The notes below the pieces were generated by a model. The model was not told where the DNA came from. It searched no databases and saw nothing but the letters and a program-made list of their open reading frames with translations. Shown in pieces: positions 51,600-63,561 of a stretch of DNA of 64,000 nt. The position numbers and the translations under genes are program-made. Source of the stretch: Siphonodentalium dalli (taxonomy: Eukaryota > Mollusca > Scaphopoda > Gadilida > Siphonodentaliidae); NCBI GenBank assembly GCA_032622095.1, contig CP136061.1:201678244-201742243 (forward strand), read 5' to 3'. Within the stretch, counting starts at the first letter, position 1; every line of letters starts with the position of its first letter.

Positions 51600-52708
51600 C
51601 TAGCTCTGGTTTTAATTAATATAATTAAATTTCAGTTTCCTGCAGCCATTATTAAACAAATAGATGTCCATAAAAGTTAGTTGATAGAATCCATGTGTTT
51701 ACTGCCCTAATTAATCGACTCCTTAACCATAGCAGAATTATGGGTAGTTTTTCAGGATTTAGTCGGAAATATGGCTTGTTGCCATTCATCGGAAAGCTCT
51801 CCCCGAAAAATCACCTAAAGTAAATTATTGTGACATCACAGACAAGTACCAAACCTGGGAAATCCCCCTGGAAGTTCCATTGACTTCCCATTGACTTCCG
51901 AAACTGAATGCCAACAAAGTCAGTCTAAACTAACCGAAAGATATAAGAAACTCAACTCTTATATATACCCTAATCCATTATGACAGAGACAAACATATAA
52001 ATGTGAATTCTCCACGAACTCTAATTGTTGTGAACTCATGTACTTACCTAACAGTACATGTAACCGTTACCAAATAAACTTAGGTTAAGGTCAAGGTCAA
52101 ACCAAAGGTCATCATCCGGACACCCGCAATTTCTCTATATAAACGAAACAGTACAAGACCTCGCCCCACATACTCAGAAAAAATATCCGATTGCTGATTG
52201 TGACAAACACCTGAAGAGCTTATAACCCAAGCGAAATCAATAAACCCATTAAACCATAAACATAGTACTAGTATACCAAATACTTACTACCTAAGTTATC
52301 ACACTTAACAAGCAACTTACGAGAACTTGACAAACGCTATACTAAGACAGTTAGGCTTCCATTGCTAAACTTTAATCTCAAAGCAAATTATCATTGACAC
52401 AATTATATACTAAGTTTGCTGACACAAAAAATGTTTGAACGTAGTTACCAATTACAGTAATGAATCTAAAGTTGAATCGGGGGGGAAAATGGGAATGTTT
52501 GTATAAAAACGTACCAAATTATTTCATATTGATAAAAACATTTCCGGTTGATTGAACGTGAATAAAAAGGTTGCACTTGCTGGATTTCGAGACCATCCAT
52601 GCTGGCCTGAGAATCTGGTATTTGACTTTGCATGACTTAATATGGTTATTTGTTGGCCTTTGTACTGCTGATGGATGAATTTTTGTCTCAAATCTATGAA
52701 TGAGTGGG
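51600..52708 (+). repeat. Dispersed repeat, copy 2
   Basis: Pairs with 33.06-34.39 kb as described there, without the LINE insertion. Confidence 0.6.
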
Positions 52709-53035
52709 TTATAAGTAGATCATGTCATGAATATCTACTCTGGCAATGCCTGTAGAGATCATAATCCACCTTCTAAAAACCTGGGAACTTTTTGATGTTC
52801 TGACGGGGAACTTAATAACTTTGAAAAAAAACAAGGAGGTAACATATTTCTTAATTAATACAAGTTCCTTAAGGGGTTTCCATGCCTGAGCTATGTCAGG
52901 AGGTGGAATAAAGTTTAGATGAACCTACACAGAAAACTACTTAATTGTTAAGATAGTACACCACATGAAGGAATCTATACTATCTGAAGACCACATCAAG
53001 CATATTATATAACAATAAAAATGTAAAAAAGATTA

Positions 53036-53648
53036 CTTTTACTGGTTACGCCCCATAGGCAACCCTGGATGCCTTGAACTATTTCCCCAGCAGCGATTAT
53101 GAGCGCTTTACACCATATCCCCAGTAGCGACATAGAGCGACTTGCCAGCTTTCCTCATAAGCTCCCAGAGCAACAATGTTAACAACAGTACCCTAATGAA
53201 ATCATCCATGTGTTCCGGGCGGCTGCTAATTGCGAACATGCCAGGTATGTCGACTCCTTATTTGCCTATCTAATAATAATAAAAGTGGCATCATCAGTAT
53301 CGCATATGACACATAATGTGTTAATTCTCGGGGTCCGTGTGTGGCCACATCTTCTATTGTAACATCTCAAAATATTGTTCATTGAACACGGCTGCATAAT
53401 TTTTATCTAAACAGCAAGTGGTCAACATTTTATTGCGATATTTTTCTAGAATTATGACTTGCATACATAGACACAATCTTTTTTCACCGTCCAAACTGTC
53501 ACATCAGTAGACTCCTTATAATATGTCAATACAGAAGCATTGAGAAAAGCGCTCAACTGCCCTAGCCGAAAAGGGGAATATTATAGCATACTTGGCATAT
53601 CGCTTGGAGAGATAGCAAGGTAGATTTAACAGGTGGTGTATGACCTAA
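53036..53648. mobile_element. 610 bp insertion in the left foldback arm
   Basis: Absent from the mirror position of the right arm (about 54205), where the arm sequence is continuous. TTA occurs at both junctions. Contains a local duplication with CCCCAG(C/T)AGCGA. Family unknown. Confidence 0.6.
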
Positions 53649-54396
53649 AGAGTTAATCATAGTTTTAGAAGGGAGATTTTGAGAACAGCGTTCTCAGCAA
53701 ATATACAAATTGAGTGGAAATGAATAACTCCTACAAGAAGTACACGATGTTCAATACTGCTTCATGAATTTCAACATTTATGTTAGGTGTGTGCTGAAAA
53801 ATGGTGAACATCCATTTTGCAACAATTGATTTAAACCTTTGGGCCGAGTTGAGTTTTAGCCTCACTTTTAAGTCACAAGTCCATAGCCAAATTCCCAGCT
53901 TACCAGCTATCTCTAACACTATTATTTTTTATTGTTCGAAGCTTGAGTGGACTGACCTGAACCAACATTGGGCTAGTTCCTTGATGTAACAGTTCATGGT
54001 AATGGCTTCTCACAATTTTCTTGCACACACCTAACATAATGTTGAGATTCTTGAAGCAGTAGTTAACTCAATTAAATTGCCATTCCACCCTTTTACTTAT
54101 TCAGATCATGTTCTTTTTATAGCAATTATTCATTTCCACTCAATTTGTATATTTGCTGAGAATGCTGTTCCCAAAATTTCCCTTCTAAAACTATGATTAA
54201 AGTCATCTTTTTGACATTTTTATTGTTACATAATATGCTTGATGTGGTCTTCAGATAGTATATATTCATTCGTGTGGTTTACAAGCCTAACAATTAAGTA
54301 GTTTTATGTGTAGGTCCATTGAACCTTTCCACCTCCTGACATAGCCCAGGCGTGGAAACCCCTCAATAATGTAATTCACAGCTGGTGAAGGTCCCA

Positions 54397-54548
54397 GCTC
54401 AAGATTGTATGAATTAGGCGACTTTGGTGAGCCAATTTTGCTTTACAATCATGGAATTTCCTCCGGATAATCAATTTAATGATTATTGCCGAATTGGCTC
54501 ACAAAAATCGCTTAAATAATGCAATCTCGAGCTAGGAACATCCCCTAT
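54397..54548. mobile_element. Palindromic insertion in the right foldback arm
   Basis: GTGAGCCAATTTTGCTTTAC..TCAATTTAATGATTATTGCC..GAATTGGCTCAC, flanked by CCCAGCTCAAGATTG and CAATCTCGAGCTAGG: an imperfect palindrome of about 150 bp. Confidence 0.6.
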
Positions 54549-54859
54549 TGTGAAATAGATTATTAAGGAAGTATTAACCAAGAAATATATTCCCTGCATT
54601 GTGTAATCTTGTAAAGCAGGCCTTGAACTCCATCAAAATTTGAGAGAATCAAATTATAGAATTTCTACAGTAAATCAACTGCATTTACGAGAATCAAACA
54701 AATCATGATTCTGATTCTCATCATATTTTAATCCTGGTAAAGATCCCCGTCAAAACATCAAAAAGTTCTCAGTATTAACTGGGTGGAATATGTTTTCTAC
54801 AGGAATAGCCAAATTAGAGATTCATTGCATGATCTACAGATCTAGATTATAAGATGAAC

Positions 54860-55175
54860 TGTATAGAACTTAACGAGAACCCAGATGTTTAGTTTTGTTC
54901 ACACTTTAGTGATTTTTGGGGTTCAAGGATATAAGAATCTTAACTGCAAAATGTTGGGCTGAGGTTAGCCTAGCTGTTCTGATTTGCGATTTGAGAGTTT
55001 ATTTTTTCTGGCGTTTACCATCAATAAAACAGATGACTTGTGATTTTTGTTATCATGGTTCAGACATAGGTGACAAATACATATGTTTATTTAATATATA
55101 CACAGGCTTACATGTGCTTCTAGTCAAGTCATTTAATTCCAAAAACAGTGCTTCCATTTAGTATGCACACCTAAA
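54860..55175. other. 3' flank stretch, no feature
   Basis: No coding signal or repeat seen. Confidence 0.45.
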
Positions 55176-55177
55176 TC

Positions 55178-55565
55178 CATAAAGGCTCTTCCACACGGCG
55201 TTTGCAGTCCGCACGATTCATTGAATTAGAACACACTGGAGGCTATGAGTGCTCGCACACGACGTGCGATGCAGAAACGCAGAAAACGCTGCCGCAGGAT
55301 TACATCGCTGTCCTGATCCTGCGGTGCGGTACTGCATGTTTCTGTCTCAGTTGTTCAGTAAATTCTGCCGTTTGACGGTTTATAACAGACACTCGAAGCA
55401 CATCACTTTTCGGTCAGGTCAGTTTTGGACTGATTGTGCATCACTTCACCAAGCAGTCATTTTAAACAAAAATATGCAAATAATAAAGAGACCATGAGTT
55501 AAACGGAAAATACGAATAACCGCTAAAAATAACATCGCCGCAAACACCATGTGGAAAGCCTTTAT
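55178..55565. mobile_element. MITE, about 385 bp
   Basis: Left end ATAAAGGCTCTTCCACACGG..GTTTGC, right end GCAAACACCATGTGG..GCCTTTAT: inverted ends of about 25 bp with a few mismatches. GC-rich interior (GCCGCAGGATTACATCGC with inverse GATCCTGCGGTGCGG). Superfamily not assigned. Confidence 0.6.
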
Positions 55566-55569
55566 ACAT

Positions 55570-56020
55570 GACATAAGTTCAGTTTGGGGGTACAGGTTAA
55601 AGTTTCATTGATATGTTTTTTATAATTTTTATGAGTTATAATAACAGGCCCCTATGACAGTTAATAATATAGATGTTTGACCTCAATGGCTTCCAAAATA
55701 TACATACACATGAAATATACTCTTTTTGTCCTGAAGACAAAATATTGGATAGTGCTACTATTTACCAAATATGTTTTCTTCCATTGTTTATGTGTTATTT
55801 CATTGTTTTGTATTTCGTTTTTATCTAAATGCATAATTTGTATACACTATATTATTTGTTGCTCTATATTCAAACAGAAAATGAAAATGTTTACACCTCA
55901 CTTTAGTTTTCTTGCTCTGTCAGAATGATTATTTATAAATGATCTGGGTGCAGTGTCAAGACTGTAGAATTAAATACATGCCATGATGTCATAAATTTTC
56001 CAGTCAGTGGATCTAGTTTC
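55570..56020. other. 3' flank stretch, no feature
   Basis: AT-rich; a hydrophobic short open frame here has no recognisable domain and I do not call it. Confidence 0.45.
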
Positions 56021-56024
56021 TGTG

Positions 56025-56275
56025 CTTATTATATACTTTCTTTACAAAATTGAGTTATCCCACCCAGTCATAAACAAAATGTAAATTAGAATGGTCTATT
56101 ATTCATTTGGAGGGATGTTAGCAGACGAATTAGCAGACAACACTATTGACAAAAAGATAATACAAGAGCGGAAGGATTATTATTCTGTCACTGCAGTTCG
56201 TTTGCTAAACTTACTATCTGAACAGTTCCTAAGGGAACTACTGGTCGATGAGTATTTAGTATAGAACGAACTACA
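56025..56275 (+). mobile_element. MITE family B, copy 3
   Basis: Interior GTTATCCCACCCAGT, AATGGTCTATTATTCATTTGG, CTAAGGGAACTACT and TATTTAGTATAGAAC matches copy 1 and the inverse of copy 2. The left terminus is decayed (TATATACTTTCTTTAC). Confidence 0.7.
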
Positions 56276-56704
56276 TGTAACTTGTTTTGTCAACTTTACA
56301 CTTATTACTGGTACTTTATTGTGAACTTTCCAAACTTTGTAAAATTATTAGCCCATAAAATCAGGAATGTCACATTTAATGCAGGTTTGTAAAAATATAC
56401 GCCCATAAAATCAGGAATGTCACATTTAACACAGGTTACCTGCTTTGTAAAATTGTTAACCCATAAAAAAGAAATTCCAATTTAACACATGCTACATACT
56501 TACACTGGCAGTTATGCCCCCTCCCAAGATACTTATTTCCTACTTTTAAACCCTCCTACAGCCCTTGAAATTGAATACCTGCAGCTACCTAGTTAATGGT
56601 TAGAAACTGAAAAACAACCAGATTAATTATAACCTGTTTTCAATCCGAAATTCCCAACTAACTATCATAAGTCTGAAATGTCCAACTATTGAATATTTTG
56701 AAAA

Positions 56705-56900
56705 AAAGTCCCACACCCAACTACACGCCGCTATCATCAAGTGCCACACCCCACTACACCCCGCTATCAGCAAGTCCCACACCCCTCTACTCCCCGCTAT
56801 TGTCAAGTCCCACACCCCACTACACCCCGCTATCGTCAAGTCCTACACCCCGCTATCGTCAAGTCCCACACCCCACTACACCCCGCTATCGTCAAGTCCC
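56705..56900 (+). repeat. 33 bp minisatellite
   Basis: About six units around CCCACACCCCACTACACCCC plus GCTATCGTCAAGT, one shortened to 23 bp. The period is a multiple of three, so repetitive Pro/Thr/Ser frames stay open; these are not evidence of a protein. C-rich strand. Confidence 0.85.
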
Positions 56901-56924
56901 TGCACATATCGCACATATGTATTT

Positions 56925-57205
56925 GCATCATAAGCGAGATCACAGACTCGCAGCCATATTGGATTCATCCAGCATCCGTTCCGCGGTTAAGTGTTACAGG
57001 TCAAAGTTCTGGAGGTGCATTCCATATAAGGAACTTTTGAATATTCATGATTCCATATATGTAGATTTTTAATATTCTTGAATTCCATATATGGAATCAT
57101 GAATATTCAATAGTTCCAGAACTTTGACCTGTAGCGCTTGAACTGCAGAACGGGGGCTGGAAGAATCCAATATGTCCGCGACTTGGTGATCTCGCTTATT
57201 ATCGT
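56925..57205. mobile_element. Foldback family E, copy 2
   Basis: Left half AAGCGAGATCAC..CAGCCATATTGGATTC..CAGGTCAAAGTTCTGGA..TTCATGATTCCATATATG; right half is the inverse, ending CCAATATGTCC..GGTGATCTCGCTT. Arms of about 135 bp. Related fragment in the ALDH5A1 promoter at 2548-2690. Confidence 0.8.
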
Positions 57206-57274
57206 CACTTGAAAAACAAAATCTGTTTTTACTGTGAATTTAATTGCCACTATTCGAGAGCGATTTGAAAAGCA

Positions 57275-57713
57275 TTAAAGGTACTCAATCCGATCATACG
57301 CTCCTAAATTACTATTTCTTTGACTTCGGAGGTAAAAAATATTTGATTCGAGTCGAGGAACCCACTCACCAAAGCTCAGAGTGATTAGATATCGACGTTT
57401 GAAGTTTGTTAATTTTTGGAGTTCTGGGCCAAAACTTCTACAGATCCACGTGCTCAAACGGACAAATATTGCAGTTGTTAGACAATAATAACCACTTGAT
57501 TTTAGAGTTATCGATCTTAGAACCGCAATTTGTCGGTTTGAGCACGTGGATCTGTAGAAGTTTTGGCCCAGATCTCCAAAAATTAACAAACGTCGATATC
57601 TAATCACTCTGAGCTTCGATGAGTGGGTTCCTCGACTCGAATCAAATATTTTTTACCCCCGAAGCCAAAGAAATAGTAATTTAGGAGCGTCTGATTGGAT
57701 TGAGTACCTTTAA
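57275..57713. mobile_element. Palindromic element family C, 439 bp
   Basis: Ends TTAAAGGTACTCAATC and GATTGAGTACCTTTAA. Arms of about 180 bp, including an inner pair CCAAAACTTCTACAGATCCA / inverse not present in the 44.7 kb copy, around a loop with CCACTTGATTTTAGAG shared with the 11.6 kb half copy. This longer form is probably closer to the parent element. Confidence 0.88.
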
Positions 57714-58032
57714 CAAATAACGTAATTACATATAACGATATACATTTCAAGATATCTCACAAATTTTGGGCCGAAAATAGAAAAAACTGACGAAAAATTT
57801 ATTTTCTAATAAAATGCATCGATATCAAGAACAAACTAATGAATAACACTTGACAAGGTCATTCCTAAGATCGAGCAACATTTACAAATCACAAAAAGGG
57901 CATTAAGTTATCGATATAAAGTTATTTACCCCGACCTGTCACTGGAACCTCCAGAATGATGTAGTTCTTAAAGATGAACAAAATGATATCTCATCAGAAA
58001 GTCAAAACAAACACTTCTCAAATGGGGAGCTC

Positions 58033-59667
58033 ATAAAAGCCGAACATAACCGAACTCAAGTCCAAATAATAGGAAATTTCATGAATAAAGTTCATAGGCA
58101 TGTGTATTCATGTTCACACTATAAATGTACGAAGTTTGGTGGAGTTTGGGCCAATAATAAGTGTTTTAATCGATATTTTGTAAGACGCGTTTAGTGTTCG
58201 GCATAGAAAAGCCGAACACAAGCTAGCTTATGTTCGACACTCATGCAGTCACCGGTAATTAATTAACACATAGAATGATGTGACATTAGCTGCCGTTTGA
58301 GATATATAACTCTATATAGAGTCTACTAAATATACGAACACCTTGTAAACTTCAGACATATGTATTCACGTTCAACCTATTACTATACGAAGTTTGGTGG
58401 AGTTTGCTTCAATAATGAGTGTTTTGTTAGATGTTTTGTATAACGCGTTTGTGTTCGGCATAGAAAAGCAGAACACAAACTTCTGTCTCGTGGATTAGTT
58501 TATCCGCTGATAGGTGATAAGTAATATCTGCCAGATGGGATTTGGCAGGCTTTATTCCCGAGAAAAACGTATTGTTGTCCATTTTCGTCTGCATTCTCAC
58601 TAAAATGTTACCCCCACCCCGTTATTATTACAAGTACATTCGTACAATATGGTTGTTTAGATGGATCATACTGGACAAATATCAGCACGCCCGAATAAAG
58701 AGCGTTTCGTAATGTATCTTTTTAAAAGTCTGATATGCTGTGATATGCAGAAATTTAAGATCTTATTTTATTTTCAAATATGTCTCTGATATGACAGGAA
58801 TGTGATATGAAAGGAATAAAGATTATTTATTTTGCGCTCAAGATACTTTTTGATGTTTGCTAGGGTTGATTGATCTAGTTTTGCATGTCTTTACTCTTTT
58901 AGTCTGACATGGCTTCTTGGCAATAGCCCCGTTTTGCGGTATCGTCAAACGTTAAAAACTTTGAGTTGTAATCTTTCCATGAAGTTACATAAATATTTAT
59001 TTTTGTAATTATTATTATTCTCGTCACGTTTTGGAAGAGGACTTAATTACAAAAAAAGCCACAACAGGCTTGTTGTCTCATCCCTTTCCAATCACCCATA
59101 ATCACCCATTAGCATTTTTGTAAAATATTCATCTTCTTTTGTATTGTGTATAAATATTGTTTACACCAAGTTTTGCTTCATGTGACGAGTGCATAAGGTA
59201 TGTGTACTAGCGGGAAAACTTGTTTGTCACTCGACGTTTTTACAACCGTTGTCTTTCACGACGGGGCCTATCAAAAGCATGTTGTTTCTATAATAGTAGG
59301 CGCCATCAAACACTGAAACTATTTGTCAAAACACTGAACTACAATAGGTGAGAGACCGCCATCAACAACAATTAAAGCCTTTCGGATTAGTGACCATGTC
59401 AGATATTAATTATCACCTAGCTAGACAGCCGTTAGACTATATGAATCCACGACAAAATTATAAGTTGTGTTCGGCTTTTCTACTATGCCGAACACAAAAC
59501 GCGTTTTACAAAATATCGAATAAAACACTTATTATTTGCCCGAACTCCACCAAACTTCGCATAGTAATAGTGTGAACATGAATACACATGCCTATGAACT
59601 TTATTCGTGATATTTCCCATTATTTGGACTTGTGTTCGGTTTATGTTCGGTTGTGTTCGGCTTTTAT
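58033..59667. mobile_element. 1.6 kb foldback element
   Basis: Ends ATAAAAGCCGAACA and TGTTCGGCTTTTAT. Arms 58033-58225 and 59466-59667 share CAAGTCCAAATAAT, GAAGTTTGGTGGAGTTTG, GTGTTCGGCATAGAAAAG. The left arm has the unit duplicated (58330-58490). No transposase frame. TA may be the target duplication. Confidence 0.78.
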
Positions 59668-59699
59668 ACGTACCGCTCAAATGCAAGATATTCAACTCA

Positions 59700-60270
59700 G
59701 AAAGCTGGCACTTCAGAATTAAGTCACTTAGTCAATGGTGACAGTAGACACAAAACTAGTGTGTAGTGCTCAGATCCAGTGCACGCAGCATCAACATTAT
59801 CTACTTCATATATATGTTCTCGCAATAACATTCCCAATAGGCAACTCAGTGCATTAACTCACATGTTCACTCTGACGTCACTTTAGGTGACATCACAAAA
59901 TGAGATACGTTCTCCTCTGCCGAAAAGTATCAGTATACAAGCTCCCACGCGACCTGTTCTAACAGCCAGCCATTGCAGCCCATGTGGACTCTCCAGTCGT
60001 GTCCAGTTGCTTATCTGAAGTGAATTTGCAAAAATATTTCCCCATCACGAATCAATTGGGAGCATTTATTTCACATCCCAGTACGGGACTGCCATTCTTT
60101 TTTCACAAAGTGCAACAAAACTACCACAGCCAGTCTTTACATCCACAGTAGCTGGTCGAATAGCTGATTCCTCTTTTCTTTTTCTTTTTTTTTGATAAAG
60201 CAGCTATCGTATTTGCATGAACCAGATCAAACAAATGACGAATTGTTTATGAACCCCGTGACTCATTGGG
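59700..60270. other. No feature
   Basis: No repeat boundary or coding sequence recognised between the two elements. Confidence 0.45.
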
Positions 60271-60272
60271 TG

Positions 60273-61673
60273 TATTATAGGAGGGTATCACCCCCCCCCC
60301 TCCCCCCTGAATCCTGAATACGAGTTAATTTTGGGGGGTGAATCCTGAATACGAGTTAATTTTGGGGGTTGAATCCTGAATACATGTTAAGAAATAATAT
60401 GCGATAAATGACATACAAATTGACTGTTTTAATATCAGACAGATACAAGCAGAAGTTAAATATAGACACATTATGATGCCGGTCGCGTTATGAGGCTAGA
60501 GGGTTTCCGTTGGGGGGGGGGCGGTGTCCACCTTGGGAAATTCCAACTGCACCCCCCCCCCTCCCTTGAGTCAGAATCACACCGAACAGTTTTGCATAAT
60601 TCCATTTGCACCCCTCCCTTTGCACCTCAGTGTTTAGGCCTATATCTTCATAAACCATGATTCTATATTCCCGGTATGAGAACATTCAGATATTTTAACC
60701 TGAAACATTGCATAAATCCTAACATCTAGTGGTCTAACTCCATACAAATGCACACGGCTACGGGCAAGAGACCACGACACACCGAGCTGACCATCGTTGT
60801 TGAGAAAATTTTGAAATTTGAACAAGAAAATCGCAAATCCTAGCATCCAGACTGCCTCAACTAAAGCTTTCCTATAGTGTTGGAAATTTCAAACCTCATA
60901 GCCCCCCCCCCCTCAGGTTGGAAAATTCTCCAACTGATGACCACAAGTTTGACCAAATGTAGTAAAATATTGTTAAACTTATTAGGATTTTTGTATCGGC
61001 CACTGGGGGGGGGGAGACAATGACACACCGGGCCGACCATGGTTCGGCCCGGTGTGCGAAAATTTTGTAATCTGAACAAGAAAATCGCAAAATCCTAGCA
61101 TCTAGACTAGCGTCAAGCATTCTTAGAGTTGGACAATTTACAACTGATGACAATTCCAATGCCAATTAATGTTATAAGAATATTGTTTTCTTAAATTAAC
61201 TAGCAGTTTTTGACTGGCCACGGGGGAGGGACCAGGACACAAGATTTCCACCAAAATTTTGACAAAAAATAGAAAAATATGCAAATATTGGTCCAAAAAC
61301 AATTAATTCCCCCCAATAAATTGTTTGAAAATAAAACTACAAGAACATTTCAACCTATTGTTGGTGTGAAATTTCCAACTAATGTTGTGTCAGGTATGAA
61401 ATTTCCAACTGTTGAAAATTTTGAGACCCCCCCCCCCTGTCGCAACGTCTGTTTATGATGGCATGGTGGTCGAATATGCCCATGAAGCTATTCTACCCAC
61501 TCATTCATACAGATAACTAGCACAAAATATTACTTTGCGCCATCAAAACCTGCGTCCAAGATGTTTTGCTTGAACCCGAATACCAGTTAATTCGGGGGTA
61601 TGAATCCCGCGTACGGCTTCAAAACACCCTGAATCCCGCGTACCGAAAAGGGGGGGTTATACCCTCTTATAGT
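60273..61673. mobile_element. Candidate 1.4 kb TIR element
   Basis: TATTATAGGAGGGTATCACC at the left and the approximate inverse GGTTATACCCTCTTATAGTG at the right. GAATCCTGAATACGAGTTAA is repeated near the left end and its GAATCCCGCGTAC relative near the right end. Two internal direct repeats (about 60800-60900 and 61060-61140) share GAACAAGAAAATCGCAAA and TCCTAGCATC. Several poly-C/poly-G runs. No transposase. Confidence 0.55.
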
Positions 61674-61679
61674 GTAGTG

Positions 61680-62600
61680 ACTTTGCGTTTTTGTTGAAAC
61701 GGACTGGCCAAAAGTGCTATTTTTCAATATTATGTCAAGTTATGTGTGCCCTTTCAGAAAGTGAACTAGAAACAGATTTCTGATCAATATTAACCCTTGT
61801 TTCGAGTATAAATCCAAGATGGCCGCCAAATTCAATCATTATTTCACAATGACATTCCAACTGGTATAAAATTTAAGACACATGCTTAATAAAGGTGTAA
61901 TTCCACCCGGCATTGTCATATTTTGAAGATAGTAGCAACACAGGTTGACCAAATTTGAAATTTATCACTTTTTGGACGAAAAACATGAAATTTCGTCATA
62001 AAATCATTCTCTTTTCAATTATTTCGGAATAATAAACGGACAATTTCTCAAAACCGTTTCAGTGTAGATCAAAGGTTAAGACCTTAAAAGTTTCGAAAAT
62101 GAATGTCAAATACAACACATATAAAGGTGTATACATGTAATGTATTGGTGAAATAGAATTAAAAAAAAAATCTATCATACCATCAATAGATATATTTCAA
62201 GTGAAGATATTGACCCAATATCATTGACTTATGTAATCTAGCATACAAGAGGGTGTATATATAGATATGTATGTCAGTTCACAACTTTAAAATTGTCCAT
62301 TAATAATACACATGACATAAAGAGGGCCTATTTTTGTTTATACTGTGTTCTTAAATTCATGTTTGTTATGTTATATAACTATAATGTTCACAGTCTGATA
62401 ATACCAGCCGATAGATAGCAACTCATAGATTGTCATGTTATAATCACCGGAGCCTGTGTTTGTACATTGAAGAAATATTATAGGGCATTCTTAATATCAC
62501 AATTACATCTACACAACTCTGTGCCTGGTAAATCAGCTTTTGCACATTTGCTTCTGTTTCAAGTTTGGGGTTAGCAACAACACTTAATGAGTTCTGAACA
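61680..62600. other. No feature
   Basis: AT-rich DNA without a recognised gene or repeat. Confidence 0.45.
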
Positions 62601-62619
62601 CATGCACAGCTGCAGCTTG

Positions 62620-63546
62620 TCATGACAAGTGTACCAATATCCTGCCTGGTGGATGGCTCATTTCATAAGCTGTACCTTCTATTGAGCGACAAGATTTTGG
62701 CGAAGAATTCTCTTCGTGCCTCCTTAGCAACTTTTGACAACCTTTATTAAACGTAATGATAATGAAACGTTTGAGTTCTTTGAAAATATCTGAGGACGAA
62801 TCTAACAATGGTTGATAGAATCAATAGAAGAAATGTATCTGTGATCGCGGGATAATATTCCCATGCCATCCTGAAACTTTGTTTGCTCTTTCCGTGGAAG
62901 AAGGAAGTGGTATCACAACCAGATATTGAATGCAAAATGTGTAGAGATAAACACTTGTCGTCACCCAGAGCGTAAACTGTGCTGTTGACATGGTAAAATG
63001 TTTCCGTTTTGCCTGTTCCTATAGAGAAACCCATATATCAGCACCGCTGTTGGCATTGGTAAACTTTGAAAACTGACCGCGGAGAATTACCAGGACATCT
63101 ATGTCAACAGTCCGAACATAGATTGTCGTCAGCCCACGAGAAAGAATGAATAATGTGCGGCACAATTCTAATATCAGCTTCCTCCTGACAACAGTTTCTC
63201 ATGATGGACACGGAAGAATTTGCTATTTTGAGAGTTGACGAACCTTCTGTGATGTGTATCACTTTATCATCACATATAACATGTGCTGTTGCTTTACTTG
63301 TCGGGAATAAGAAATAGTTCAAGCTTATTGTCACAAACACGGAGGATTCCAATTTTTCGGAATCTTAGTTTGGGCACCAATTTTGTATCCAAGACCTGTA
63401 CCACGATTCTCACGAGTGCTGTCTTTTGTGCTGCCTTCAAAATACCTGTCCCACACAACACTTCTTAGTTTGTAGAGTAGAAACTTCATTAGTGACTGTG
63501 CGTAATCATCAAAAGTATATCCTATCGCAGGTACAATCATCCACAA
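62620..63546 (-). pseudogene. Broken GCDTTS-motif protein, copy 1
   Basis: Minus-strand frames from 63546 down to 62620 give, in N to C order, a block with STRENRGTG, then NCCQEEADIRIVPHIIHS, a VDIDVLVIL block, FYHVNS, ALGDDKCLSLHILHSISGCDTTSF and a tail with YPAITD. This order (charged His block, D-x-D-V strand, then H..(S/T)GCDT(T)) is that of uncharacterised proteins scattered in invertebrate genomes, probably carried by mobile DNA; function is unknown to me, and a nuclease-like PIN fold is only a guess. Frame changes and a TAG after the VDIDVLVIL block make it a pseudogene. Confidence 0.6.
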
Positions 63547-63561
63547 GAAATGCGCCAGAAC

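Larger units (their letters stand above)
52708..54853. mobile_element. 2.1 kb foldback element with nested insertions
   Basis: Outer pairs: GTAGATCATG (52716) with CATGATCTAC (54828-54837); CTGGGAACTTTTTGATGTT (52781-52799) with AACATCAAAAAGTTCTCAG (54755-54773); GGGGTTTCCATGCCTGAGCT (52873) with a close inverse near 54337-54365; ACCACATCAAGCATATTATA with its inverse near 54235-54258; AGAAGGGAGATTTTGAGAAC near 53668 with its inverse near 54165-54187. The arms are interrupted by 53035-53650 (left) and 54397-54548 (right). Confidence 0.8.

Noticed and set aside
56689-57072. Pro/Thr/Ser-rich repetitive reading frames
   Set aside because: Produced by a minisatellite with a 33 bp period, open in several frames; one unit has a 10 bp deletion that shifts frame. 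No gene evidence.
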